The notes under the pieces were generated by a model, which searched no databases, was not told where the DNA came from, and saw nothing but the letters and a program-made list of their open reading frames with translations. This document shows, piece after piece, positions 17,713-27,409 of a DNA stretch of 64,000 bases. The stretch comes from Streptomyces sp. L-9-10. Its GTDB lineage: Bacteria; Actinomycetota; Actinomycetes; Streptomycetales; Streptomycetaceae. Numbering within the stretch: position 1 is the first letter of the stretch; every line of letters begins with the position of its first letter. The position numbers and the translations under genes were made by a program. Where the stretch lies: positions 113,008-177,007 of the forward strand of contig NZ_PHRF01000027.1 in assembly GCF_004151105.1 (NCBI RefSeq), given 5' to 3'.

Positions 17713-18729
17713 GTGAAGGAACTCGCGGGCAGGCTTGCGGCGCTGGACCCCGACGCGGGCGCGGCTCTCCAGGTGATCGCGTACTTCGACCGGCTGATCG
17801 AGGGCCGCGCGGGCCTGGAGTCGCTGGTGCGCGGCGCGGCCGTGCTGTCGGGCTGCCCGGCCCGGCTGGTGGACGACGAGCGGGGCGTACGAATCCGGGT
17901 CGACGCCGACGGGATACGCCAGGACCGGGCCGGACCGGCGCTGTCGTCGTGGATGTCCGCCCCACTGGTGCCCGGCGGCGCCCCGGCGGTCTGGCTGGAG
18001 AGCGCGGGACCGCCCGACGGAGTCCACGGCATGGTGCTGGAACGGACCGTGGCCGCCGCCCGTGTGGTGCTCGACCGGACCCGCGGCCGGGCACCGCTGG
18101 CGGACCCGGCCGCCGATCCCGCCTCGGTGGAGGTGCTGCTGGACGCGTCGGCCCCGGAGCACGCCCGGTGGCAGGCGGCCGGCCGGCTCGGGCTGCGGAA
18201 GGTGGCACGGGCCCGGGTGGTGGCCGCCGCGGGCGATGTGCCGGTGGTCGAGGCGGTGCGCACCCCGGAAGCCCCGCCGCTGTCCGACGGCCGACGCGCG
18301 GGCGTCGGTCCCGCGGTGCCCGTGCTCGAACTGCCGGCGTCCGCGGCGGCCGCCAGGACCGCGCTGCGGTTCACCGCGGAGGGCACCGACCAGGATCCGG
18401 GGCCGAGGGCGGTGTACGCGGACGAGTTGGGCGGTCTCGCCGTGCTGGCGGCCTCCGTCGGCCCGGACACGGAACCGGTCCCCGACGTACGCGCGCTCGA
18501 CCGGGCCGTCGCCGCGGCCCCCTGGGCGGCGAGCACACTCCACACGGTCGCGTACTCCACGAGCCTGCGCGCCGCCGCCGCAGAGCTGAACATGCATCAC
18601 TCCACGCTCCAGGACCGGCTGGCGCAGGCGGAGCACTGGCTCGGCTGGCCGGTGCACGATCCACGGGGACGGCTGCGGCTGCAACTGGCCCTCGCGCTGT
18701 GGCGGCTGGGCCGCAACCTCCACCGCTGA
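17713..18729 (+). CDS. PucR-type helix-turn-helix transcriptional regulator
   Basis: A 338-residue regulator with the PucR C-terminal HTH_30 domain: AYSTSLRAAAAELNMHHSTL (~285-304) followed by QDRLAQAEHWLGWPV. The N-terminal ~250 residues resemble a degenerate GAF-like sensory region with no clear ligand motif. The GTG at 17713 follows AGGATGAGG; an upstream in-frame GTG at 17674 lacks a convincing ribosome site. It lies between the esterase and a methyltransferase and has no obvious co-regulated partner. Confidence 0.78.
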   Translation: MKELAGRLAALDPDAGAALQVIAYFDRLIEGRAGLESLVRGAAVLSGCPARLVDDERGVRIRVDADGIRQDRAGPALSSWMSAPLVPGGAPAVWLESAGPPDGVHGMVLERTVAAARVVLDRTRGRAPLADPAADPASVEVLLDASAPEHARWQAAGRLGLRKVARARVVAAAGDVPVVEAVRTPEAPPLSDGRRAGVGPAVPVLELPASAAAARTALRFTAEGTDQDPGPRAVYADELGGLAVLAASVGPDTEPVPDVRALDRAVAAAPWAASTLHTVAYSTSLRAAAAELNMHHSTLQDRLAQAEHWLGWPVHDPRGRLRLQLALALWRLGRNLHR

Positions 18730-18856
18730 CGCCTCTGCCGAGCGGTGGTGGCTGTCCGGAGCCCCGCGCTGACCGCCACCTCCTGAGCACCCTGGAGCGA
18801 CGTTCGGGGCGAGACGTGGGACGGCATGGGGGGCTCTGTCGTTACCCTGGGTCCTG

Positions 18857-19597
18857 ATGTTCACACCCCAGGGCCCGACCCTCCGCGAACTCGCCGTGCA
18901 GGCATTCTCGTCCATCGAGCACGGCTACGATCTGCTGGCGCCGAAGTTCGACCACACCCCGTTCCGTACGCCGGGCCATCTGCTGGACGCGGTGGTACGT
19001 ACGGTCCGGCCGCTCGGACCGTTCGCCAACGGACTCGACATCTGCTGTGGGACCGGGGCCGGAGCAGGTGTGCTGCGGCGGCTGTGCGACGAGCGGGTGG
19101 CCGGTGTCGACTTCAGCGCGGGCATGCTCACCGCGGCCGCCGCTTCCGCCTCCTCCGCCGCCTCCCCCGAGTTCACCTCGGCGGCCGTGGACTGGGTACG
19201 GGCCGACGCGCGCGCCCTGCCGTTCGCGCCGGTCTTCGATCTGGCCGTCAGCTTCGGGGCGTTCGGCCATTTCCTGCCCGCCGAGCGGCCCGTGCTCTTC
19301 GCGCAGGCACACGCGGTGCTGCGGCCGGGTGGCCTCTTCGTCTTTCCCGTTCCGGCCCCGCCCCGCGTCGGCACCCCGCTCTACTGGGCCCTCTGGGGCT
19401 TCGATACGGCGATGCGTCTGCGCAATCTGCTCTGGCATCCACGGTTCGTCATGTACTACCGCACGTTCAAGCTGCCCGACGTACGGGACGAACTGGCCCG
19501 GACGGGGTTCACCACGCGACTCCTCCCGCTGACGGACCTCGGGCAACGCCCCGACGGCAGTCCCCGATGCGCCCTGGTGGTGGCACGCCGGAAGTGA
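18857..19597 (+). CDS. Class I SAM-dependent methyltransferase
   Basis: A 246-residue methyltransferase. Motif I reads GLDICCGTGAGAG (~55-67), a following acidic residue sits in VAGVDFSAGML, and motif IV/post-I lies around DLAVSFGAFGHF. The usual AHAVLRPGGLFVF loop follows (~150). The acceptor substrate is unknown; UbiE/MenG-like enzymes have this layout. A TACCCT hexamer ends 8 bp before the ATG at 18857 and could be the -10 of a leaderless or nearly leaderless transcript. Confidence 0.88.
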   Translation: MFTPQGPTLRELAVQAFSSIEHGYDLLAPKFDHTPFRTPGHLLDAVVRTVRPLGPFANGLDICCGTGAGAGVLRRLCDERVAGVDFSAGMLTAAAASASSAASPEFTSAAVDWVRADARALPFAPVFDLAVSFGAFGHFLPAERPVLFAQAHAVLRPGGLFVFPVPAPPRVGTPLYWALWGFDTAMRLRNLLWHPRFVMYYRTFKLPDVRDELARTGFTTRLLPLTDLGQRPDGSPRCALVVARRK

Positions 19598-19605
19598 TCC
19601 CGGTC

Positions 19606-19633
19606 CTCGCGGGGCCCGCGCGGGCCCCGCGAG
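19606..19633. terminator. Perfect 28-bp palindrome between convergent genes
   Basis: Arms CTCGCGGGGCCCGC and their exact complement adjoin with no loop, 8 bp after the methyltransferase stop and 12 bp before the opposing gene's stop. It probably serves as a bidirectional terminator hairpin. Confidence 0.75.
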
Positions 19634-19645
19634 ATCCGGTTCCGG

Positions 19646-20242
19646 TCAGTCGTCCAGTGCCCGTCCCGGTCCCCGGGGTCCCGGACGTTCGTCGAGCACT
19701 TCGGGAAACTCCTGGTCCCGCGGCTGCGGCGGCTGCGGACCGTGGCCGGTCATGATGATGGTCTGTTCGATGCGCACCACACGGTAGACATCACCGCCGA
19801 TGATCACCTGGTCCTCACCGCGCACGACCGCCTCGGCGGCCCGGGTGAAGCGCGGCCCCAACTCACCCGCGTCCAGGGCCCGTACCCGCAGCACATCACG
19901 GAGATCCGTCCTGGCCTCCGCCTCGGCGGGAACGGCCGGAAAGAGCTGCCGCCAGCCCCCGTCCTCGTGGAGCATCGCCGCATACGCCGTGTAGTGCGAG
20001 ACCGACGTCCGCTCCCAGTCCGGACCGCTCACCGGGAACTTGCGCCGCAGCGCCTCCTCACGCCGGCCCAGCTCCAGCAGCCGCCGGGCCGCGGCGTCAT
20101 CGAATAACTCGCCCGTGGACTCGTCGTCCGCCGTCTCATCGTCCGCCGCTTCGTCGGGGTTCGCGCTCACCTGAGTAGCGTGCCGCAAAACGACGGCCCC
20201 CGAGGTCGGGATAGGAGGATCTTCCGGGGTAAATCCCGCCAT
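19646..20242 (-). CDS. DUF5954-like hypothetical protein
   Basis: A 198-residue soluble protein with no catalytic motif. The C-terminal VIIGGDVYRVVRIEQTIIMT followed by a Pro-rich GPQPPQPRD tail resembles the Streptomyces DUF5954 family as I recall it. The N-terminal third is acidic (EAADDETADDESTGE). The start is uncertain: ATG at 20242 has no good ribosome site, and an internal GTG (ATQ-VSANPDE) is possible. Function is unknown. It is followed downstream by a terminator palindrome and lies 40 bp downstream of the alditol oxidase gene on the same strand. Confidence 0.65.
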   Translation of the reverse strand: MAGFTPEDPPIPTSGAVVLRHATQVSANPDEAADDETADDESTGELFDDAAARRLLELGRREEALRRKFPVSGPDWERTSVSHYTAYAAMLHEDGGWRQLFPAVPAEAEARTDLRDVLRVRALDAGELGPRFTRAAEAVVRGEDQVIIGGDVYRVVRIEQTIIMTGHGPQPPQPRDQEFPEVLDERPGPRGPGRALDD

Positions 20243-20282
20243 GTTTACGCGGTGCGGATCGGCCGGGTACCGCCGTCCGCCG

Positions 20283-21596
20283 TTATCCGCGCCCGCCCGG
20301 GAAGTATCGTTCCAGCAGGTCGTTACGGAAGACGCCCCGCGGGTCCAGCTTCGCCGTCAGCGCCTCGAAGTCCGCGTACCGCTCGTACAGCCCTGCGAGC
20401 CGCTCCGGGCCCATTGTGAACAGTTTCCCCCAGTGCGGTCTGACCTCGAACGGCGCCAGCGCGTCCTCGATCGCGTCCAGCACGGGCGTGACGGCCGCGG
20501 TGTCCGGGTGCCAGGTGAAATGGAAGGCCACGGTGTCCCGTCCATAGGCGGGACTCAGCCATAGTCCGTCGGCCGCGACCGTCCGGATCTCACCGATCTG
20601 GAGGACCGGCGAGATGCGCTCCCTGATCCGGGCCAGCGCGTCGAAGGCCGCCCGCCCGTCCTCCCGCGCCACGAAGTACTCGCTCTGGAGCTCCTCGCCG
20701 TTGCTCGGGGTGAACTCGGGCCGGAAGTGCGGCAGTCGTTCGTGCCACGGCCCGGTGACGCCGGACTGCTCGGTGCAGGTCGAGGGGTCCATGCCGGGCA
20801 CCGGGTGCCGGGGGCCGTCGGCGCGTACGGCACCGAACCGGCGGTCCGGTGCCGGATCCGGATCACCGTCGCCGATACGCTCCTTGAGCCACATCAGCTC
20901 GATCCGCTCCGTACGCCAGCTGGTGAAGAGGCTCACGCTGTACGCGGATGAGAGCACCTCGTCGAACCGCTCGCGCAGTCGCTCGTACGGGAGCCCCTCG
21001 TACACCCACTGCCGGACGTCGTACGCGGGAACGAGGTCCAGCGTCATACGGGTCACGATGCCGGCCGCGCCCAGGGCGACCACCGCCCCCGCGAAGTCCG
21101 CGTCGTCCCGGTCGAGAACGAGCAGCTCGCCGTCCGCCGTGACGAGTTCGAGCGCGCGTACCGCCGAGGCCAGTGTGCCGTTGGCCGCCCCGGATCCGTG
21201 TGTTCCGGTGGCGCAGGCACCGGCGACCGAGATGTGCGGGAGCGAGCCGAGGTTGTGCAGGGCCAGGCCCGCCCGGTGGACCGCTCCGGTGAACTCGGCG
21301 AACCGCAGCCCCCCGCTGACCGTGACGGTGGCGGCCCCTTGGTCGATCTCCACGATCCGGGGCAGTCCGGCCACCGAGACCAGATCGCCGTGGGTGTCCG
21401 CGATGGCGTTGAACGAGTGGCCACTGCCCAGCGCGCGCACGGATCCGCTCCCGGCGACGATCTCCCGCAGCCGCTCCACCGAGGACGGCGTGTGGACGCG
21501 CGCCGCGTTGAAGGTGATGTTGCCCGCCCAGTTCCTCGTCACGGGAGGTATGGCCCGGTCACGGGGAACGTCGGGGCTTCCGGGCGGCTGGAGCAC
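20283..21596 (-). CDS. aldO: Alditol oxidase (FAD-dependent sugar-alcohol oxidase)
   Basis: A 437-residue soluble VAO-family flavoprotein that oxidises sugar alcohols such as xylitol or sorbitol with O2, producing H2O2. It reads much like the S. coelicolor alditol oxidase: NWAGNITF at the N-terminus, LGSGHSFN with the His that covalently binds FAD, SLPHISVAGACATGTHGSG, PWHERLPHFRPEFTPS and SPAYGRDTVAFHFTW. I chose the GTG at 21596, which sits 6 nt after AAGAAGGAG. A longer frame opening at 21638 would place that ribosome site inside the gene. There is no signal peptide. Confidence 0.92.
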   Translation of the reverse strand: MLQPPGSPDVPRDRAIPPVTRNWAGNITFNAARVHTPSSVERLREIVAGSGSVRALGSGHSFNAIADTHGDLVSVAGLPRIVEIDQGAATVTVSGGLRFAEFTGAVHRAGLALHNLGSLPHISVAGACATGTHGSGAANGTLASAVRALELVTADGELLVLDRDDADFAGAVVALGAAGIVTRMTLDLVPAYDVRQWVYEGLPYERLRERFDEVLSSAYSVSLFTSWRTERIELMWLKERIGDGDPDPAPDRRFGAVRADGPRHPVPGMDPSTCTEQSGVTGPWHERLPHFRPEFTPSNGEELQSEYFVAREDGRAAFDALARIRERISPVLQIGEIRTVAADGLWLSPAYGRDTVAFHFTWHPDTAAVTPVLDAIEDALAPFEVRPHWGKLFTMGPERLAGLYERYADFEALTAKLDPRGVFRNDLLERYFPGGRG

Positions 21597-21869
21597 GGAG
21601 TTCTCCTTCTTCGCGGTAGGGGCACGGCGGTCGGGCACTGCGGCCGGCGTGGCGGTCCGGGCTCTGCGGTCCGGCGTGGCGGGCCACGCCCACTCCCGTA
21701 CTTCTTACCTCATGCGCCCCGGCTCCGGCCCGCGTGGTGCGGGCCGGGCGACCAGCGGCCCGGGGCTAGGGTGTCGATCCGTCGGTCCGTGCGAGAAGTA
21801 GTCCGCGGGAAGGCGCCCGCGGAAGCCGTGCGCCGGTGCGGAAAGCGCGAAGGAAGGCAGGTACCCCCC

Positions 21870-22571
21870 GTGCCCGAAAGACTTCCCGTGGCACCGCGGT
21901 GGGCCGTGGGGGCACTGCTGACCATGACCTTCGCGACCGGTCTCGTGGACGCGGTGAGCTATCTGCGGCTGGGGCATGTCTTCGTCGCCAACATGACCGG
22001 CAACGTCGTCTTCCTCGGGTTCTCCCTCGCCGAGCAGTACCGGCTGCCGGTGCTGGCACCGATCGTGGCCATGGCGGCCTTCGTGCTGGGGGCGTTTCTC
22101 GGCGGGCGGCTCAGCAGGTTCCTCGGTGGCCGGCCGCGGTTCTGGCTCGTCCGCGCCTTCGCCTGCCAGGCCGCCGGACTCACACTGACGGCGCTGCTGC
22201 TCGCCACGGGGGTGCTGCGCGCCGAGGGCCGGATCACTCTCGTGGTCATCGCGCTGCTCGCCGGCTGCAGCGGGCTGCAGAACGCGACGGTGCGCCTGCT
22301 CGCCCCCCGGGATCTGATGACGACCGTCCTCACCCAGACGCTCACCGGGCTCTCGGCGGAGAGCGTGCTCGGGGCGGGCATCGGCCGGAAACCGCACCGC
22401 AAGATCGGTTCGGTGCTGACCATGTTCGCCGGGGCGGCGGTCGGCGCGCTGCTGCTTCAGACGACCCTGGCGGGTGTGGTGGGGCTGGCCGCCGTCCTGG
22501 TGGCGTGCGCGGCCGGGGTCTTCGCGCTGGCTCCGGCGCCGACTCCGACGCCGGACGACTCCGTCGCCTGA
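21870..22571 (+). CDS. DUF1275 (YoaK-family) membrane protein
   Basis: A 233-residue integral membrane protein with about six helices. The DUF1275 features are FATGLVDAVSYLRLGHVFVANMTGN (long N-terminal motif, residues ~20-45), CSGLQNATVRLL and LTQTLTGLSAESVLG. The family is widespread and of unknown function. The GTG at 21870 follows an AAGGAAGGCAGG purine run. It is convergent with the Nudix gene, 27 bp apart, and divergent from aldO. Confidence 0.88.
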   Translation: MPERLPVAPRWAVGALLTMTFATGLVDAVSYLRLGHVFVANMTGNVVFLGFSLAEQYRLPVLAPIVAMAAFVLGAFLGGRLSRFLGGRPRFWLVRAFACQAAGLTLTALLLATGVLRAEGRITLVVIALLAGCSGLQNATVRLLAPRDLMTTVLTQTLTGLSAESVLGAGIGRKPHRKIGSVLTMFAGAAVGALLLQTTLAGVVGLAAVLVACAAGVFALAPAPTPTPDDSVA

Positions 22572-22598
22572 AGCCCCCCGGCCCGCGCCGCCTGCCGG

Positions 22599-23210
22599 TC
22601 AGCCGCGCTCCGCGGCGACGGTCAGCAACTCCTCGACCCGGCGCAGCGCTTCACGGACATTCTCCTCGGAGGTGGCCTGCCGCGCCTCGGCCGGTATCAT
22701 CCAGCGCAGCGGGGCCTCCGGGTTCTCGGGACGTGCCGCGCCGGGTTCGGCCGTGGCCAGGACGAACCGGAGGTCCGCGTGTTCATGCGCGGGTTCACCG
22801 CCGCCCGCGGCGACCGGCACGATCACCACCTGTGCGAGCCGGGCGGGCGACGGGTCCGGATACGGGACCAGATCCCCGAGCCCGGTCTCTTCCCGGCCCT
22901 CCCGCAGCACGATGTCCAGCGGATCGCTCTCACCCGGATCGCCGTGGCCCCCGACCTGGAGCCATGAGCGCTGGCGGGCGTGCCAGCGCATCAGCACCCG
23001 TCCGCTCGCGGGGTGCACGATCAGCGCGGACGCCGTCACATGCAGCGGAATCGAACGCAGCCAGGGATCGTCCGCGCCCTCCGCGAGCGCGCGAACGCGG
23101 GCCGCGTCGGCGGCCTCACCCGGATCCCGTGTCCGGTACCGGGACAGCAGATCGAGGATCGGTCGGCCGACAGCGTGCATCGCGTTCTCCATGCCCGTGC
23201 TGTCCGTCAT
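22599..23210 (-). CDS. Nudix hydrolase
   Basis: A 203-residue Nudix protein that would hydrolyse a nucleoside diphosphate linked to another moiety. The Nudix box is recognisable as GGHGDPGES...LREGREETGL (about 100-124). The invariant REXXEEXG is intact, while the upstream Glu position is shifted by one residue, as in many actinobacterial members. It starts at ATG 23210 with AGGA just upstream. The substrate is unknown. It is divergent from the small exported protein at 23437. Confidence 0.88.
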   Translation of the reverse strand: MTDSTGMENAMHAVGRPILDLLSRYRTRDPGEAADAARVRALAEGADDPWLRSIPLHVTASALIVHPASGRVLMRWHARQRSWLQVGGHGDPGESDPLDIVLREGREETGLGDLVPYPDPSPARLAQVVIVPVAAGGGEPAHEHADLRFVLATAEPGAARPENPEAPLRWMIPAEARQATSEENVREALRRVEELLTVAAERG

Positions 23211-23398
23211 ATGCGTCCTGCCCGTCGTACGCGTCAACTCGTGGAAGCCGGCGCGGTCTTCGCGCGCCGCGCCACCGGGGAGGTTACGGATCACGGAAGC
23301 CGATGTCCTCCGAGTTTTCGGCGCGCGGGGCTTACCGCCCGTGGCGGCCACAGGTTCCACGGGTCGCTCGCCCGCACAGCGCGGCGAGCGGCCTCCGA

Positions 23399-23429
23399 TT
23401 GCGACCTGGGGTGACCGATCGCATACGCT
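23399..23429 (+). promoter_or_regulatory. Candidate promoter for a leaderless transcript
   Basis: TTGCGA (23399-23404) and TACGCT (23424-23429) are separated by 19 bp. The expected transcription start falls on or next to the ATG at 23437, and no ribosome site is present. This layout fits leaderless mRNAs, which are common in Streptomyces. Confidence 0.5.
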
Positions 23430-23436
23430 GCGCTAC

Positions 23437-23880
23437 ATGAACGGTGCGGCGTGGAGCGGGAAGAGCGGGCGCGGGTCGAGGTCCTGCCTCGTGCTGCTCA
23501 CCGTGCTGGCCGCGCTCCTGCATGTGCTGGGCTGCGCGCACGGTCCGGTCTCCGCCGCGCCTCTGCGGAGTGTGGCGACACCCACGGCGGCGGTCGCGTC
23601 GCCGTACCCCGCCCCCGGTCACCCGCCCGCGCCGGTGGCCGGCTGCGCCGGCCGGGCCAGCCATGGGGCGGCTTCCTGCACCGACACGGACGAGCCGAGC
23701 CTCCTGCCGCAGCGTCCGGACGCCTCGCCCGTGCCCCTCACGGTGGATGGACCGCACGCGCCCGACACCGCCGTACGGAACCCGATGGGCGCACGCGCCC
23801 AGGCGGCGCGCGGGGACACCCCAGGTGGCCGGTGCACGGAACAGCGGCGGCGCGCGGCGCTGGGTGTGTGGCGGAACTGA
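23437..23880 (+). CDS. Small exported or membrane-anchored hypothetical protein
   Basis: A 147-residue protein of unknown function. After a basic N-terminus (GKSGRGSRSC) comes one hydrophobic segment, LVLLTVLAALLHVLGCAHG, that could be a signal peptide or anchor. The mature part is Pro/Ala/Arg-rich with five more Cys and no recognised domain. Good Streptomyces codon bias and the upstream promoter-like sequence support it as real. It may be a DUF-type membrane protein seen in other Streptomyces, but I cannot name the family. Confidence 0.6.
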   Translation: MNGAAWSGKSGRGSRSCLVLLTVLAALLHVLGCAHGPVSAAPLRSVATPTAAVASPYPAPGHPPAPVAGCAGRASHGAASCTDTDEPSLLPQRPDASPVPLTVDGPHAPDTAVRNPMGARAQAARGDTPGGRCTEQRRRAALGVWRN

Positions 23881-24020
23881 CGGGCGCCCCTGGCCTCTGA
23901 CGGTGCGCGAGCGGTTCTGCCCGCCCGTACCGCCGGTGGCTCCCCAGGCTCTCCGACCGTTCACCCCCTCACCACGGCCCTGTCGCGCCCACGCGCGGCC
24001 GGCCACTGGAGCTCTGCGCG

Positions 24021-25139
24021 ATGGACCACTTCGACGTTTCCCCCGCCCCTCAGCCGGCCCACACCCCCGCGGCGCTGGTCGGCGACACCCCGACGCTCTG
24101 GATCGGCGCCCCGTTCACGGTCCCCGGCCGTGGCTTCTGGGCCAAGCTGGAGGGACACAACCCCGGCGGAATCAAGGACCGGACAGCCCTCTACATGGTG
24201 GCGCGCGCCCGGGAGCGCGGCGAACTGCCGCCCGGGGCACGGATCGTGGAATCCACCTCCGGCACGCTGGGCCTGGGGCTGGCACTGGCCGGGGTGACCT
24301 TCGGCCATCCCGTCACCGTCGTCACCGATCCGGGAATGGAACCGCTGGTGACCGGGCTGCTGACGGCGTACGGCGCGGACATCGAGCTGGTACGGGCGCC
24401 GCATCCGGTGGGCGGCTGGCAGGAGGCCCGGCGGCGCCGGGTGGCGGAACTGCTCGCCGCGCATCCGCACGCGTGGTGCCCGGATCAGTACCACAACCCC
24501 GACAATGTGGCCGCGTACCGTCCGCTCGCCCAGGAGCTGGTGTCCCAACTGGGCCGGATCGACACGCTGGTGGCGAGCGTCGGTACGGGCGGGCACTCCG
24601 CCGGGATCGCCAGTGTGCTGCGCCACCACTTCCCCGCCCTGCGAGTGGTGGGTGTCGACACCACCGGCTCGACCATCTTCGGCCAGCCCGCGGCGCCCCG
24701 GCTGATGCGCGGTCTGGGCAGCAGCATCCATCCGCGCAATGTCGCGTACGGCCTCTTCGACGAAGTGCACTGGGTGGCCGCCCCGGAAGCGGTCTGGGCC
24801 GCGCGTTCGCTGGCGCGGGCGCGTTACGCGACGGGCGGCTGGAGTGTCGGGGCCGTCGCTCTGGTCTCGCGCTGGCTGGCCGCCGTACGGCCGCCCGAGG
24901 AGCGGATCGTGGCGGTCTTCCCGGACGGGCCGCAGCGCTATGTCGGGACCGTCTTCGACGACGCGTACTGCCGTGAGCACGGGTTGCTGGGCCACCGGCC
25001 CGCCGAGCAGCCGATGGAGATCGCGCACCCCGGCGAACGCACCGTCACCCGGTGGACGCGCTGTACCACGGTGGTGGACCCGCTCGCCGCGACCGGTCCG
25101 GAAGCGGGCGGCGCCGGCCTGGCGGGGGTGGCCCGGTGA
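24021..25139 (+). CDS. PLP-dependent cysteine-synthase-family enzyme
   Basis: A 372-residue fold-type II PLP enzyme, in the family of cysteine synthase and cystathionine beta-synthase. The PLP lysine lies in [10 protein letters not shown] (Lys ~52), the substrate loop in [12 protein letters not shown] (usually TSGNTG; here T replaces N) and the phosphate-binding loop in [10 protein letters not shown] (~190). The Asn-to-Thr change in the substrate loop argues for a substrate other than O-acetylserine. The ATG at 24021 follows GGAG. The stop overlaps the start of an MFS transporter, so product and exporter may be linked. The reaction is not predicted. Confidence 0.85.
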   Translation: MDHFDVSPAPQPAHTPAALVGDTPTLWIGAPFTVPGRGFWAKLEGHNPGGIKDRTALYMVARARERGELPPGARIVESTSGTLGLGLALAGVTFGHPVTVVTDPGMEPLVTGLLTAYGADIELVRAPHPVGGWQEARRRRVAELLAAHPHAWCPDQYHNPDNVAAYRPLAQELVSQLGRIDTLVASVGTGGHSAGIASVLRHHFPALRVVGVDTTGSTIFGQPAAPRLMRGLGSSIHPRNVAYGLFDEVHWVAAPEAVWAARSLARARYATGGWSVGAVALVSRWLAAVRPPEERIVAVFPDGPQRYVGTVFDDAYCREHGLLGHRPAEQPMEIAHPGERTVTRWTRCTTVVDPLAATGPEAGGAGLAGVAR

Positions 25140-26440
25140 AGGGATCCGTGACAGCCCCCGGCCCACACGCCCGGACGACGGGCCTGTGGGCCACGACCCG
25201 GTCCTTTCCGCCCGCGGCACGTCTGCTGATGGCGAACCAGTTCGCCATCAATCTCGCCTTCTACATGCTCATGCCCTATCTCGCGGCGCATCTGGCCGGT
25301 GGGCTCGGGCTGGCCGCCTGGGCGGTCGGTCTGGTCCTCGGCGTACGCACGCTCTCACAGCAGGGGATGTTCCTGATCGGCGGCGCCCTCGCCGACCGCT
25401 TCGGCTACAAGGCGCCGATCATGGCCGGCTGTCTGCTGCGCACGGGCGGTTTCGCCCTGCTGGGCTGGGTGGACCAACTGCCCGCGCTGATCGTGGCGTC
25501 GGCGGCGACCGGGTTCGCCGGCGCGCTGTTCAATCCGGCGGTACGCGCGTATCTGGCGGCGGAGGCGGGCGAGCGGCGGGTCGAGGCCTTCGCTGTCTTC
25601 AACGTCTATTACCAGGCCGGGATGTTGCTGGGTCCTCCGGTGGGGCTCGTGCTGCTCGCCGCCGACTTCCGGCTGGTGTGCGTGACCGCCGCGGTGATCT
25701 TCGCCGCGCTGACCGCGCTCCAGTGGCGCGCGCTGCCCGCACGGGGCGGCGGGGAGAGCGCGGGTGAACGGCCCTCGGGGATGGGCGCGCAGTGGCGCAC
25801 GGTGCTGGCCAACCGGCCGTTCCTGCTGTTCTCGCTGGCGATGATCGGCTCGTACGTACTGACGTTCCAGGTCTATCTGGCCCTGCCGCTGGCCGCCTCC
25901 GACGCGTTGGGGCCGGCCGCCGAGAAGGCCACGGGCGCCCTGTTCGTGATCTCGGCCGCCGTCGCGGTGGTGGGGCAGACCCGGCTGACGCGCTGGGCCA
26001 CGCGGCGCTGGAGTGCGCCGGGAGCGCTGACGCGGGGGCTGACCGTCATGGGGCTGGCGTTCGTCCCGCCGGCTCTGGTCCCCGCCGGTGACGGGCCTAC
26101 GGCACGGCTGTGGATGCTCGCCGCGCTGGTGGCGGCGGTCGTCGCGCTGGCCGTGGGGAGCGCGGTGGTCTATCCGTTCGAGATGGACACGGTCGTCGCG
26201 CTGTCGGGCGACCGGCTGGTCGCCACCCACTACGGCCTCTACAACACCGTCTCCGGGCTGGGGATCACGCTCGGCAATCTGGGCACGGGCGCGCTGTGGG
26301 ATGTGGCACAGCGCCACGACGCCCGCTGGCTGCCCTGGGCGATGCTGACCTGTACGGGCCTGACCTGCGCCGGAGCGGTGTTCGCGCTGGCGCGCGGCGG
26401 CCGGCTGACCGCTCCGGTGACCCGGCCCGTACCCGGCTGA
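25136..26440 (+). CDS. MFS transporter coupled to the upstream PLP enzyme
   Basis: A 434-residue major-facilitator protein with about twelve membrane helices. Between helices 2 and 3 lies [14 protein letters not shown], the MFS motif A. The GTG at 25136 overlaps the previous stop (GTGA), indicating translational coupling. A drug- or amino-acid-type exporter is likely, given MFS families of this length. Its substrate could be the product or toxic substrate of the PLP enzyme; this is inference from genome layout. Confidence 0.9.
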   Translation: MKGSVTAPGPHARTTGLWATTRSFPPAARLLMANQFAINLAFYMLMPYLAAHLAGGLGLAAWAVGLVLGVRTLSQQGMFLIGGALADRFGYKAPIMAGCLLRTGGFALLGWVDQLPALIVASAATGFAGALFNPAVRAYLAAEAGERRVEAFAVFNVYYQAGMLLGPPVGLVLLAADFRLVCVTAAVIFAALTALQWRALPARGGGESAGERPSGMGAQWRTVLANRPFLLFSLAMIGSYVLTFQVYLALPLAASDALGPAAEKATGALFVISAAVAVVGQTRLTRWATRRWSAPGALTRGLTVMGLAFVPPALVPAGDGPTARLWMLAALVAAVVALAVGSAVVYPFEMDTVVALSGDRLVATHYGLYNTVSGLGITLGNLGTGALWDVAQRHDARWLPWAMLTCTGLTCAGAVFALARGGRLTAPVTRPVPG

Positions 26441-26505
26441 GTGCCGCTTCGAGCGCCGCCCGCCCCGTAGCGGTCCCGCACCAGGGCATATCATCGCTTG
26501 CCGAA

Positions 26506-27333
26506 ATGGACATATCTTGGTGGGGATTCGCCGCGCTCGCCGCGGCGGCGGCGCTCGTCGGCTTCTCGAAGACGGCGGTGAGCGGCGCGAATACGGTCAG
26601 TCTGGCCGTTTTCGCGGCCGTGCTGCCGGCGCGTGAGTCGACGGGCATACTGCTGCCGATCCTGATCGTCGGTGATGTGGTGGCCGTGCTCACCTACCGG
26701 CGGCATGCCCACTGGCCGACCCTGTGGCGGCTGTTTCCCGCGGTCGCCGCGGGGGTGGTGGCGGGCACCGTCTTCCTGCTCTGGGCCGATGACGCCGCCG
26801 TCCGCACCTCGATCGGCGCGATCCTGCTGCTGATGGCGGGCGTCACGATCTGGCGGCGACGCCACGGCGCGGACAACACGGCCGGCGCGGACAGCTCGGA
26901 CAACGCGGGCAGTGCGGGCAGCTCGAAGGAGACGCCGGAAACGGCCGCCGGGAATGGCGGCTCAAAGGCGTCGTCCGCCGGTCGCGTCAAGGCGCGTTCG
27001 TACGGCGTGCTCGGCGGGTTCACCACCATGGTCGCCAACGCGGGCGGCCCCGTCATGTCGCTCTATCTGCTCTCCGCGGGTTTCCGGAAGCTCGGTTTCC
27101 TCGGCACCTCCGCGTGGTTCTTCCTGATCGTCAATACGTCCAAGCTGCCCTTCAGCGTGGGACTCGGCCTGATCGACGGCCGTACCCTGCTGCTGGACGC
27201 CGCTCTCGTGCTCTTCGTCTTCCCCGGCGCCCTCATCGGCAAGGCGTGCGTGGACCGGATCGACCAACGGGTCTTCGAGCGGCTGGTGATCGGCGCGACC
27301 GTCCTCGGTGGCCTGCAACTTCTGCTGCGCTGA
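26506..27333 (+). CDS. TauE/SafE-family sulfite or organosulfur exporter-like protein
   Basis: A 275-residue membrane protein with about eight helices in two halves, joined by a hydrophilic Ser/Gly/Asp-rich linker (~125-165). Family motifs are VGFSKTAVSGANTVSLAVF near the N-terminus and GGFTTMVANAGGPVMSLYLL at the start of the second half. Members export small anions such as sulfite or sulfoacetate. The ATG at 26506 has no ribosome site and lies ~12 bp after TATCAT, so its leader is probably very short. Confidence 0.88.
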   Translation: MDISWWGFAALAAAAALVGFSKTAVSGANTVSLAVFAAVLPARESTGILLPILIVGDVVAVLTYRRHAHWPTLWRLFPAVAAGVVAGTVFLLWADDAAVRTSIGAILLLMAGVTIWRRRHGADNTAGADSSDNAGSAGSSKETPETAAGNGGSKASSAGRVKARSYGVLGGFTTMVANAGGPVMSLYLLSAGFRKLGFLGTSAWFFLIVNTSKLPFSVGLGLIDGRTLLLDAALVLFVFPGALIGKACVDRIDQRVFERLVIGATVLGGLQLLLR

Positions 27334-27409
27334 ACCGCGTCCCCTCACCGCCCGACGGGCGCGGAGGACATGTACGGTCATTCCGATATGAGTGGTTTAC
27401 GGTGCCTCC

